64,000 nucleotides of DNA from Laburnicola sp. R22_1. Its lineage: Eukaryota; Ascomycota; Dothideomycetes; Pleosporales; Didymosphaeriaceae. The notes below the pieces were generated by a model. It was not told where the DNA came from. It was given only the letters and a program-made list of their open reading frames with translations, and did not search any database. Below are positions 1 to 10,800 of this stretch, piece after piece. How positions within the stretch are numbered: the first letter of the stretch is position 1; each line of letters opens with the position of its first letter. The stretch spans positions 3,162,001 to 3,226,000 of the forward strand of contig JACONQ010000003.1 of assembly GCA_014281115.1 (NCBI GenBank). Direction: 5' to 3'. Made by a program: the position numbers and the translations under genes.

Positions 1-1080
1 CCACGTCCTTCTGCAGCAGCCGCGCTCGATCGCGGTCGCTTCTGCGAACTTCATCGACGTATTTTGAGATATTCATGCGAGGGGCCCTCTGCTGGATAAA
101 CACTGCTGCCTGCGTAAGGGCAAGCGGCATGAAATCGAGGGCGAGTATCAGTTCCATAGCCTCGTCCTCTTTAGCAACAGATCTGAGCTTCTTTCGGAGA
201 AGGGCCAGCGCGTTGTCCCTGTTCATTGGCCTCACTTCGATGATGCTAGTAAAGTCACCTGTGAGTTTGTACGCTACATCTCGGCTCCGTGAGGTGAAAA
301 GAATCGAACCGTTCGGCGACTGTGGTAGAAAGTCTGAGAGTAGCTCCGTCGGTTGATCCCTGCTGCCAATTGCACAGCTCTGTGCTATATCCTGAAAAAA
401 GACGCTCGCATCGTCAGCATTGTCGACCACCATCAGCCAGCGTCCGTTGCGCTTGTCGCATAGCCAGCTGCGCACGAGCCGCAGGGTGTCCGCCTTGGGG
501 TCGTCCCAGCCGCCCATCTTCGTCGCCTCGGCGATCCTACGATACCCTTCCTCGAACCTCGCTCGCGTGCCTGCGTGCACCCAGAACACCCACGTCTCCG
601 GCGAGGCCTCCTCGACGTGATAGCAGTGCTCGATGGCGAGCTGCGACTTTCTGCGTCTGCATTAGTCGCGAGTACTACTAGCCTAGCCGTCCTCTCCACA
701 TACCCTACCCCGCCCAGCCCTACAAGTGCGACGCGCGACGCTGGTGCCGAGCATTTCTCGCGTATCTCGTCGAGCAGTGTTCCGCGGTCGACGAAGTCAG
801 GGTCGCGGCGGAACGGGATGACGCACGAAGGCTTCGGTGGGTTCTCTGGTCGTTCTGGTGGGGCTACCGTTAGCGCTGGCTCGGACCCGGTGCCAGATCT
901 CCAGACCGGCGATATTTGGGCCACAACGGCAGCAGCGACTTGCCTGGGTAGTAGTTGTTTGTTTGGGTCTCTGTCTGGCATCAGTGTGGTGCTTGGTGCG
1001 CAAGGTGTAAGTGACGTACCGATATTGATATCTCTCTGGGCCAGGTTACCGATGTGTGCGTTATTATAGAGAGGAGGCAT
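1..1080 (-). CDS. NB-ARC NLR receptor, 5' part (cut by left window edge)
   Basis: Minus-strand NLR-type receptor. Exon 1 is 1080..704 and exon 2 is 650..<1. The intron 703..651 has a GTATGT donor and CAG acceptor and splits the P-loop glycine codon. After splicing the P-loop reads GLGGVGKSQLAIE. Downstream are Walker B-like WLMVVDNADD, an RNBS-B-like SILFTSRSRD and a GLPL-like MPLALTQAA, the order expected of an NB-ARC domain. The first ~25 residues (NNAHIGNLAQRDINIGT) form a short Asn/Gly motif that matches the C-terminus of the neighbouring hydrolase, so this receptor probably signals by templating that effector. It is a diverged paralogue, in inverted orientation, of the receptor at 2841-6296. 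The repeat domain lies outside the window; TPR is expected by homology but not seen. Confidence 0.85.
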
Positions 1081-1390
1081 CTTAGGCTGGTTCTCTTGTG
1101 TGCGCTGTTGCGGTGAACGTGGTAGGGGATTAGGCTGCTTTAATGTGCCTGCTTGTTCTGCCTACCCCGCAGCAGCTGAGCATCGGCGCGTAGGGAACAG
1201 AGACGAAGCCAGGCTGGATGCTCTTTGTGGAGGGCTGAGCCGTTCTATTAATAGTCCATAGGCTGCGATGAACAGTATATAACTAGTGTTTCCTGATGGT
1301 GAAAGGTACAGGTCAGCTTAAGCTGTTTCGACAAACTCGACCTTCCAGTACACCTAGACATGGCGCCGTACGGGTTAGCTACCTGGCACG
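1081..1390. promoter_or_regulatory. Intergenic promoter, left arm of inverted promoter pair
   Basis: The stretch from the NLR start at 1080 to about 1254 aligns, reverse-complemented, with about 2667-2840 upstream of the second NLR. Shared exact blocks include GCTGAGCCGTTCTATTAATAG at 1234-1254 (its complement is at 2667-2687) and CAGCTGAGCATCGGCGCGTAG, with roughly 80-85% identity by eye. The rest, 1255-1390, is the leader of the hydrolase gene on the plus strand. Conservation of non-coding DNA suggests recent duplication or shared control elements. Confidence 0.6.
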
Positions 1391-2525
1391 ATGGGGAGAA
1401 AGCAGAAGTGGAGTGAGGGCTGTGACAATATAGACATGCTGTTCTATCCGGCTAACGCAAATAGCATCGTCTTCGTCCACGGTCTTCGCGGAGGAAGAGA
1501 GTCGACGTGGACGAAGGATGGGGTGGTCTGGCCGAAAGAATTGCTGTCCAAGGATATTCCCAAAAGTCGAATCCTAAGCTTCGGCTACGACTCTGAGATT
1601 GTACACTCCGACACGGCAGAAGTCACGCAAGGCAGTCTTACAGACGATGCACGGCAGCTATGCAGCCTCCTCGATGATGCGCGTAACCAGACAAGCACGG
1701 TAAGATGCTCTGCTATAGCCTACTACGATTTTGAACTATCTTTGCGGTGCTGTCAATACTAACTGTTCCCTCAGGCTGATCGTCCTATCATCGTGATTGG
1801 CCACAGCCTCGGCGGCCTCGTCCTCGCACAAGTGCTGTATGGTGGCAACGGGGCTACAGAAGGAGACAGCATCTACTCGATAGCGCAGCACATCAAAGGA
1901 ATGATATTCCTTGGTACACCCTTCTTTGGCTCCAAGATTGCCGGGTGGGGTGAGATCGTGCGGCGTATATACAGCCTCGTCCAGAAAACGGACCAGAACA
2001 CCTTGAAGCATCTCAAGTTAGATTCAGAGGAGCTCAAGGATCTTCGACTCGGCTTCCCAGACGTGATCCGTAAGCGGAATCAAACTTCAGACAAGGTCGT
2101 CGTGGTCTTCTTTTTTGAGAAGAAGATGACTTACAAAGTGGTACGTTAGACGCAAGGCTCTAGCACCAGTTACTAATGAGAAGATGAAGTGGGTCGTCAA
2201 GGAAGAAGATGCGTCCTATCCCGGAGTCGGAGAAATCTTGCCCATGCAGGCAAACCATCTCGACATCTGCAAGTTTGACGATGCAGAAGACGATGGATAC
2301 AAGCAAGTGAGGGCGAAGATCAAGCAAGCTATGGAGGCGACTGATATCACTGAAACAAGCACGGTAAGAACAGCCCCGTTTCATGATTCAGTGAGCAAAG
2401 TCATGGTAATGCGAGAACAGGGTAACAAAACCTACATTGTCAACAACGACGGCACGATCACGAATCTCGCTCAGGGCGATATGAGAATCGAGCAACAGAC
2501 TAACAACTATGGGCAGACCAAGTAG
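1391..2525 (+). CDS. SesB-like alpha/beta hydrolase (putative NLR effector) with C-terminal amyloid-type motif
   Basis: Three exons, 1391..1699, 1775..2140 and 2184..2525, give 338 aa. Intron 1 is GTAAGA...TCAG. Intron 2 is GTACGT...TACTAATGAGAAG, and its acceptor is the less certain one. The N-terminus IVFVHGLRGG and the nucleophile elbow GHSLGGL (Gly-x-Ser-x-Gly) with FLGTPFFGS mark the serine lipase/esterase fold used as effector or N-terminal domain in fungal NLR systems (SesB type). The C-terminus, after about residue 300, carries NNDGTITNLAQGDMRIEQQ followed by TNNYGQTK. This parallels the N-terminal motifs of both flanking NLRs. The inferred role is a membrane- or lipid-acting cell-death effector triggered by receptor-templated amyloid folding. 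No signal peptide is evident, so it is likely cytosolic. The reading frame is intact. Confidence 0.85.
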
Positions 2526-2840
2526 AGCTTCGTCGGCAAAGATGGGGAATAAAGGGCAGATTGTGAACAATATTAATTGAATGATTGTGATGTATGCGTA
2601 ACTATCCCCATCGTGCACTAGACTTTCTGGATTATGGTGAAAGGGTGAAAGTAACAGTCTACCATGCTATTAATAGAACGGCTCAGCCCTTGATGGAGAG
2701 CATTCAGCCTCGCCTCTCTCCTATTCTCTACGCGCCGATGCTCAGCTGCGGCGGGGTATGCAGAACAGGCATGCGCATTAAAGCAGCTTGATCCCCTACC
2801 ACGTTCGCCGCGACAGTGCATGCAAGAGAATCAAATTAAA
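2526..2840. promoter_or_regulatory. Intergenic promoter, right arm of inverted promoter pair
   Basis: The sequence 2667-2840 is the inverted counterpart of 1081-1254. The match continues into the coding start, where both receptors begin with related N-terminal motifs. This supports ATG 2841 over the in-frame upstream ATG at 2820. No TATA-like element stands out. Confidence 0.55.
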
Positions 2841-5800
2841 ATGCTTCCCATCAACAACTATGGCAATATCGGTAACATGGCTGAGAGGATCAACATCGGT
2901 ACGCCGCTTGCACTATGCGCACCCAACCCTCCGGTGCTAACGTCAGACAGAGGCCCAGACGAACAACTACTATCCAGGCAAGTAGCTGCCATTACAGCTT
3001 GTACCTCGCGGGAGGATCTGAGGACTTGCCGCAGGGTCCGAGCCAGCGCTAACGGCAGCCCCACCAGAGCGGCCAGAAACTCCACCGCGCCCATCCGCCG
3101 CGATACCCTTTCCCCGCGATGCCGACTTCGTCGAGCGAGGGACGATACTCGATGAGGTTCGCCGGCAATGCGTTGAGGCAGGCTCGTGGACTGCGCTCGT
3201 CGGCCTTGGCGGTGTAGGGTGAGTCGGGATACTTGATTCGTCGTACCCATGGGCTAACGTCCGCGAAGCAAGTCGCAGCTCGCCATCGAGTATGCGTACC
3301 AGACGCGCGAGCGATCGGACGAGACGTGGGTGCTCTGGGTGCACGCCAGCAATGCAGCGAGGTTCGAGCAGAGCTATCGCGACATAGCCGACCGCGTCAA
3401 GATCTTCGGCCGGAAGGATCCGAAGGCGGACATTTTTGAGCTGGTGCACGACTGGCTGTGCAGTAGCAAGGATCCGTGGCTGCTCGTGCTCGACAACGTA
3501 GACGATGCTCGCTTTCTTGTGCATGTCCCGCTTGCCCAGCGAGACGAGGCGGCCAACTCGAGGAGCGCTCCCAAGCCGCTGCGCTCTTACATTCCACACA
3601 GCGAGCGCGGCTCGGTCCTCGTCACGACACGTAACCGAGACGCGGCGCTAAAGCTTGTGGAGAAGCGCTGCATGATCAGCGTAGAGCCTATGAACGAGGT
3701 GCAGGCCAGTGCGCTCTTTAGGAAGAAGCTTGAAGAGGTTGAGGACCGTGTGGGCATCGACGAACTCACCGCGGCGCTAGAGTACATGCCGCTCGCCATC
3801 GTGCAGGCGGCGGCTTACATTGCCCGGAAAGCACCTCGCTGCTCCGTGCAGCAGTACCTCGCAGACTTCCGAAGGAGCGACCGCAAAAGAACGACTCTCC
3901 TCGACAGCGAGGCAGGACAGCTTCGTCGCGACTATGAGGCGAAGAACTCGATCATCATCACGTGGCAGATCTCTTTCGACTACATCCGGGAGACACGGCC
4001 ATCCGCCGCCGGCTTGCTCTCGCTGATGAGCTTCTTTGACCGGCAAGGAATACCCGAGGAGCTGCTTCGGGCTCAGCCAGGAGAGGAACCCGGCCAGCAC
4101 GAGCAGCACGAGCAGCACGAGCGCGACAGCAAGCGACAGGCCTGGGAGGATGAAGACAGCGCGTCCCAGCCCAGTGCGAGCGACGATGGGTTTGAAGACG
4201 ACGTGCAGACGTTGCGCGATTACTCGTTCATCTCGGCGAACACAGATGGGGCAAGCTTTGGAATGCACGGACTGGTGCAGCTTGCGACGCGGAAATGGCT
4301 GCAAGTTCACGATGAACTGGAGCAATGGAAGCAGCGTTTCATTAGCAACCTCTGTGCCGCTTTTCCAACGGGAAATCACGAGAATTGGGCGGTGTGCCAG
4401 AGGCTGTTCGCGCACGCCAAATCTGCTGCGGAACAGCGGCCAGAGAGGGAAGACTCGCTGAGGGAGTGGGCTTCATTACTATACAAGGCGGCATGGTATG
4501 CTTTGCTAATAGGAAGCTGGGTTGAAGCAGAAGCGATGTCACTGCAATCGGTGAAGACGAGGAAGAAGATACTAGGGCCAGAGCACGAAGAGACGCTGTG
4601 GAGCATGGCAATGGTAGGCGATGCGTATCGGATTAGGGGGCGATGGAAAGAGGCCGAAGCGCTGGAGGTGCAAGTGATGGAGACGAGCAAGATGAAGCTC
4701 GGAGCAGACCATCCCGACACGCTGACCAGCATGGCCAACCTGGCGTCGACGTACAGGAACCAAGGCCGGTGGGACGAAGCCGAAGCGCTACACGTGCAAG
4801 TGATGGAGACTCGCAAGACGAAGCTCGGAGCAGACCATCCCTTGACGCTGACCAGCATGGCCAACCTCGCGTCGACGTACTGGAACCAAGGCCGGTGGGA
4901 CGAAGCCGAAGCGCTGCAGGTGCAAGTGATGGAGACGAGCAAGACGAAGCTCGGAGCAGACCATCCCGACACGCTGACCAGCATGGCCAACCTGGCGTCG
5001 ACGTACAGGAACCAAGGCCGGTGGGACAAAGCCGAAGCGCTAGACGTGCAAGTGATGGAGACGAAGCTCGGAGCAGACCATCCCGACACGCTGACCAGCA
5101 TGGCCAACCTGGGTGTTACGTATAGTGTACAAGGCAAAGAAGATAAAGCCGAGCCGCTGAAAATGCAAGTGATGGAGACTCGCAAGACGAAGCTCGGAGC
5201 AGACCATCCCGATACGCTGACCAACATGGCCAACCTGGGTGTTACGTATAGTGTACAAGGCAAAGAAGATAAAGCCGAGCCACTGAAAATGCAAGTGATG
5301 GAGACTCGCAAGACGAAGCTCGGAGCAGACCATCCCTCGACGCTGACCAGCATGGCCAACCTCGCGTCGACGTACAGGAACCAAGGCCGGTGGCCAGAAG
5401 CCGAAGCGCTAGACGTGCAAGTGATGGAGACGAGCAAGACGAAGCTCGGAACAGACCATCCCGACACGCTGACCAGCATGGCCAACCTCGCGTCGACGTA
5501 CAGGAACCAAGGCCGGTGGCCAGAAGCCGAAGCGCTAGACGTGCAAGTGATGGAGACGAGCAAGACGAAGCTCGGAACAGACCATCCCGACACGCTGACC
5601 AGCATGGCCAACCTCGCGTCGACGTACTGGAACCAAGGCCGGTGGGACGAAGCCGAAGCGCTGTTTGTGCAAGTGATGGAGACTCGCAAGACGAAGCTCG
5701 GAGCAGACCATCCCGACACGCTGACCAGCATGGCCAACCTCGCGTCGACGTACAGGAACCAAGGCCGGTGGCCAGAAGCCGAAGCGCTAGACGTGCAAGT

Positions 5801-6296
5801 GATGGAGACGAGCAAGACGAAGCTCGGAACAGACCATCCCGACACGCTGACCAGCATGGCCAACCTCGCGTCGACGTACTGGAACCAAGGCCGGTGGGAC
5901 GAAGCCGAAGCGCTGTTTGTGCAAGTGATGGAGACGAGCAAGACGAAGCTCGGAGCAGACCATCCCTTGACGCTGACTAGCATGGCCAACCTCGCGTCGA
6001 CGTACAGGAACCAAGGCCGGTGGGCGGAAGCCGAAGCGCTAGACGTGCAAGTGATGGAGACTCGCAAGACGAAGCTCGGAGCAGACCATCCCTTGACGCT
6101 GACTAGCATGAACAACCTCGCGTTTACGCTGAAGGCTCAAGGTTTTACAAGCAGAGCGATTTCCCTTATGGAAGACTGCTGTAGGATAGGGTCAGTAGTA
6201 TTTAACCCCCAACATCCTAACTTCCTATCGTTTTGCGAATCTCTAGCAGCATGGCAGCTAGAAGCTATGGATCTTGGCGAGCAGAGCAACTCCTAG
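2841..6296 (+). CDS. NB-ARC/TPR NLR receptor with near-identical TPR repeats
   Basis: Exon 1 (2841..3218) and exon 2 (3269..6296) join across GTGAGT...GAAG to give GLGGVGKSQLAIE, a P-loop at the same place as in the paralogue. Walker B-like WLLVLDNVDD, SVLVTTRNRD and MPLAIVQAA follow, then a winged-helix-like region and, from about 4577, 13 tetratricopeptide units of 42 aa (kinesin-light-chain style). Eleven of these are nearly identical. The N-terminal NNYGNIGNMAERINIGT matches the SesB-like hydrolase motif. Oddity: relative to the paralogue there is one extra base between about 2982 and 3035, so the frame changes. It may be a frameshift, or a 34-nt micro-intron at 3001..3034 (GTACCT...GCAG) that restores phase and would give 1123 aa. 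The role is a non-self sensor, with ligand binding inferred at the TPR array. Confidence 0.85.
4577..6160 (+). repeat. 126-bp TPR coding tandem repeat array
   Basis: The array holds 13 units of 126 bp (42 aa) inside the NLR gene. Unit 4 is shortened in frame to 39 aa, and the first and last units are degenerate. Units differ mainly at a few codons: R/W/S after TY, D/P/A/K before EAEAL, D/H/Q/F/K after EAL, S/R before KTK, A/T before DHP, and D/L/S before TLT. High DNA identity between units indicates concerted evolution by unequal exchange or conversion. Confidence 0.9.
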
Positions 6297-7819
6297 CAAG
6301 GCAGAGGTATAGCAAGTAGCTAGATAGTCTCCAAGGCCTAGTAACGCTCGGTTGAACCCATTTGCCAAAGCGCAGGGCTTCGATTTCCAGGGCCTTCACC
6401 CTCTGCCTTATCTTACATCCTTCCCGTCACATTGTCTTTCCCTCTAAAAAGCTGAAACTAGCGCTCGTTGGGGCTTAGTCTAGGAATCGGCGCCGGTGGA
6501 CTCGAGAAGCATAGGGATAGGCTTGATCAGGTCTTTTGTTCGGGAAGCAGAGAGGAGAACGGCGGAGCTTGTGAGCGTGGCAATGCTATGTCGTAGGTAT
6601 TACTGTGCGTTGGACCGCGTCCTAGGATATACAAAGATGGCTGGTTTCGACGCTAGAAGCGCGTTAGCTAAACAAGCATAGCTTATTAACTACTGCTCCT
6701 AATCAAGTCGGTCTTCATGATAATCCGAACACTTAGCCATGGTTATGCGCCACAGATATTCTTAGACGCCGATCCAAGATAAGGATAGCGTGATGCTGGC
6801 TACAAAAAGATACAAGTGCCCTGCCACGTGGGAGAGTTTTAAGGCTCCTCCTTTCCTGCCCGATGGAACGCCTGGCATGCACACTCTTAGGGTCGGCGTG
6901 CCTTGAAATCCTACTACTTGAAGGCAGAGTTGGCGCGTTTACGTGAGGCGTCTATACCAGAGGTCCAGTGCGAAAGTAACGTCCCTCCCTAAGTCGCGCA
7001 AAACCCCCCGTACCGCAAAATATGCGAGGTACTTTGCTGTCAAGCAAGAATAAGTCTACGCACACATCAAAATACTCTATGTCTTTCTAAGGAATGTGTA
7101 CTTTAGCCACTTGCGTATATAGCGCAGCCTCCCTACTAATAAATTACATTTGCATAGTTGCCTCCGCGCCCAATAGACAAGGTGCTTTCTTTCGTCGCAT
7201 AAAGATGTCTCTCTGCTACAGCCGCACTAATTACCTTGTTTGTGCTACTACGATGCGAAGGTACATGTCTTATACAAGCGTCAGAACCTTTTGACAATGT
7301 TGCGCAGTCATATTAGCCTTTTGCGTCGATGTGGCGGGGACATTCATGCGTCCTTGCCACGCTGATTGGTACTTCTGATCGAAGCGCGAACTATATCTAG
7401 CTAGCGCGAAATAGCTCTTACAGACTACATAATCACGCCAACGTTATTTACATTTGTCATCTGGAACGGCCAGCTTGTGGCTGTAAGGCTTATAGGCCCT
7501 ATAGTTAGCCTAAGTGTCCGCGCCATAGTGGGCTGTGCAATCAGCCGCAACCCGCCTGCGATGGCCTGTTCTTACCTACTCCAGCCCAAACCCACTGACA
7601 CAGCAATAGAACTCGCGCACTCTCGCGCCGCATCGCCATCGGATTTGATCCTTAGGTATAGCTCTGCGTCCTCTCTCTTCCCATGCTGGCTAACCTTAGT
7701 AGCCTAGGACTAAAGTGCTCAACAAGCCGCTGCCTCGTCTCTTCGGCTAGGCTGCCGCGTCTGATGCCGACCGAGATCCGTTCCTACCGCTTGCCCCCGT
7801 CCAGCTCTTATGTGAAACA
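6297..7819. other. Gene-poor spacer
   Basis: Only short open frames without recognisable domains or convincing splice structure are present. No transposon ends, tRNA or long repeats were seen. The last few hundred bases are presumably the promoter of the HET-NACHT-WD40 gene. Confidence 0.5.
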
Positions 7820-10800
7820 ATGCGTCTTGTGCAACGCAGCGACACTGGCGACTTCGTTCTTACTCAGATCGACGACGACTCTATCCCTCCTCCTTACGCG
7901 ATTCTTTCACATACCTGGGGCGCCGATGCTGAGGAGGTCACCTTTGACGACCTAACGAATAATACTGGCAAGGATAAGCCTGGCTATGAGAAGATCTGGT
8001 TCTGTGCAGAGCAAACTGCACGCGATGGCCTAGAATACTTCTGGATTGATACGTGTTGTATCAACAAGAGAAACAATGCCGAACTCTCGCACGCTATTAA
8101 CTCGATGTTTTGCTGGTACCGCAAGGCTAATCGATGCTACGCCTATTTACCAGATGTCTCCACAACTTCTTTTATTTTGAACAGAAGAAAAAAGTCAACA
8201 ACGCAATGGGAGCCAGCTTTCTGGAAGAGCAGATGGTTTACCCGGGGCTGGACGCTCCAAGAGCTTCTTGCTCCAGCTTCGGTTGAATTCTTCTCCTTAG
8301 AAGGCAAGCGGCTTGGTGATAAAGGTTCGCTTAGACAGCAAATCCACGAGATTACAGCGATTCCTGGATCAGCACTCCAAGGGGCCCCCTATCCCAGTTC
8401 AGCGTCAATGAGCGAATCTCGTGGATCAATAATCGCCAAACCAAGCTTGAGGAAGATAAAGCGTACTCCTTACTAGGTATTCTTGGTGTTCATATACCGC
8501 CTATCTATGGCGAAGGGATGGAGAGTGCGTTCAGGAGACTTAGAGAAGAAATCGACAAGCAGAAGAAATGCATGCAAGACCTACATCTTACTGATCCTTG
8601 TAATGACAAGAGGCGCATTGAAGACACTAAGGGAGGGCTGTTAGAGGACTCTTACCACTGGATCCTTAAGAACGCAGACTTCCAACAATGGCGTGACGAC
8701 GAGAACAGCCGACTGCTCTGGATCAAGGGCGATCCTGGGAAGGGCAAGACAATGCTGCTTTGCGGCATCATCGAAGAGTTGAAGAAGTCGATCGCGAAGA
8801 CAGACCTCCTGTCCTACTTCTTTTGCCAAGCTACGGACTCGCGGATTAACAGCGCCACTGCGGTGCTGCGAGGTCTGCTATACTTGCTTGTTAAGCAGCA
8901 GCCATCACTCGTCTTGCATATTCAGAAAGAGCACGATCACGCCGGCAAAGCACTCTTTGAGAATTCGAACGCCTGGGTTGCCTTGTCTAAGATCTTTACA
9001 AGCATTCTGCAAGATCCAAGCTTGAACAGTACGTTCCTCATTGTTGATGCGCTCGACGAGTGCGTTACGGATTTACCTAAATTACTGGATTTCGTCGCCC
9101 AGAAGTCATGCGTGTCTTCTCGTGTCAAGTGGATCGTCTCTAGCCGCAACTGGCCGGTGATTGAAAAGGAGCTCGACCCTGCAATGCAAAAAGTAAGGGT
9201 GTGTCTTGAGCTGCACGAAGACTTCGTCTCTGCAGCTGTTGGGGCATACATTCAGTTCAAAGTAAACTGGTTAGCGAAGCGAAACAAATACGACGATAAG
9301 ACGCGGGACGCTGTCAAGCACTACTTGTCGTTGAACGCAAAAGGCACCTTCCTCTGGGTAGCATTAGTGTGTCAAGAACTCACCTATGTATCGGAATGGA
9401 AGGTTCAGAAAAAGCTAACGGCATTTCCGCCCGGACTCGACGCCCTGTACAGGCGGATGATGGACCAGATCCACGATTCAGAAGATGCCAACCTTTGCGA
9501 ACGTATACTAGCTGTCGTCTCCACTGTCTACCGGCCAGTCACGTTAGACGAGCTCGTGTCTTTCGTCGACATGCCCAACGGTGTTTCCGGGGATTACGAG
9601 GCTTTGTCTGAGGTTATAGGGCTTTGTGGCTCTTTCCTGACGCTTCGCGAACGCACTGTCTTCTTTGTCCACCAATCAGCAAAGGAATTTCTATCTCAGG
9701 AAGCGAGCTCCAAAATCTTTCCCTGTGGAATGGAGGGTGTTCACTATTCAATCTTCTCAAAATCCCTCCAGATCATGTCGACACTTCGGCGAGACATGTA
9801 CAGCCTCCATGAACTAGGGTATCCTGCTGAGCTAGTAGAACCGCCAGACCCAGATCCCTTAGCGACTCTGTGTTACTCGTGCATCTACTGGATTGACCAC
9901 CTTGGCGATTGGAGTCTTGCCTCCTCCGCGACTTCCTTAGTAGACCTGCAAGACAGTGGCGCCATCCACAAATTCTTAAGGGAGAAATTCCTTTACTGGC
10001 TTGAGGCTCTTAGCCTGTGCAAAAGCCTACCAGATGGGGTAGTCTCAATAGCAAAATTGAAGGCGTTAGTGGACGTAATGCTCTACCCTGGACGACTATT
10101 TTTATATTATGCATGCTGATACAATTTAGGGAAGAGCAGATGCAGCTATGTTAAACAAGCTTGTTCAAGATGCGCATCGATTTATTATGGCGCATAAGGG
10201 GGCAATAGAAAACAGTCCCTTGCAGGCATACGCATCGGCACTTCTGTTTAGTCCAGCCAGCAGCCTAGTGAGGGGCTATTTTAAAGAAGAAGAGCCACAG
10301 TGGATTACGATAAAGCCAAGTAACGTTACAGGGGATCAATGGAGTGCGTGCCTGTCGACGCTCGAGGGGCATAGCGGTATGGTCTACTCCGTAGCCTTCT
10401 CCCCCGACTCGGCACGGCTCGCGTCGGCGTCGGCCGACAACACGGTCAAGATCTGGGATCCGAGCAGCGGCGCGTGCCTGTCGACGCTCGAGGGGCATAG
10501 CGATTCGGTCAACTCCGTAGCCTTCTCCCCCGACTCCGCACGGCTCGCGTCGGCGTCGGCCGACAACACGGTCAAGATCTGGGATCCGAGCAGCGGCGCG
10601 TGCCTGTCGACGCTCGAGGGGCATAGCGATACGGTCAACTCCGTAGCCTTCTCCCACGACTCCGCACGGCTCGCGTCGGCGTCGGCCGACAGCACGGTCA
10701 AGATCTGGGATCCGAGCAGCGGCGCGTGCCTGTCGACGCTCGAGGGGCATAGCGGTTGGGTCTACTCCGTAGCCTTCTCCCCCGACTCCGCACAGCTCGC

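Noticed and set aside
2362..2389. Third intron in the SesB-like hydrolase (GTAAGA...TTCAG)
   Set aside because: It would be only 28 nt and would break the frame before the C-terminal motif; reading through keeps the motif.
4376..6115. Long minus-strand open frame (579 codons) across the TPR array
   Set aside because: It is an antisense shadow of the 126-bp coding repeats; its periodic translation merely mirrors the TPR units.
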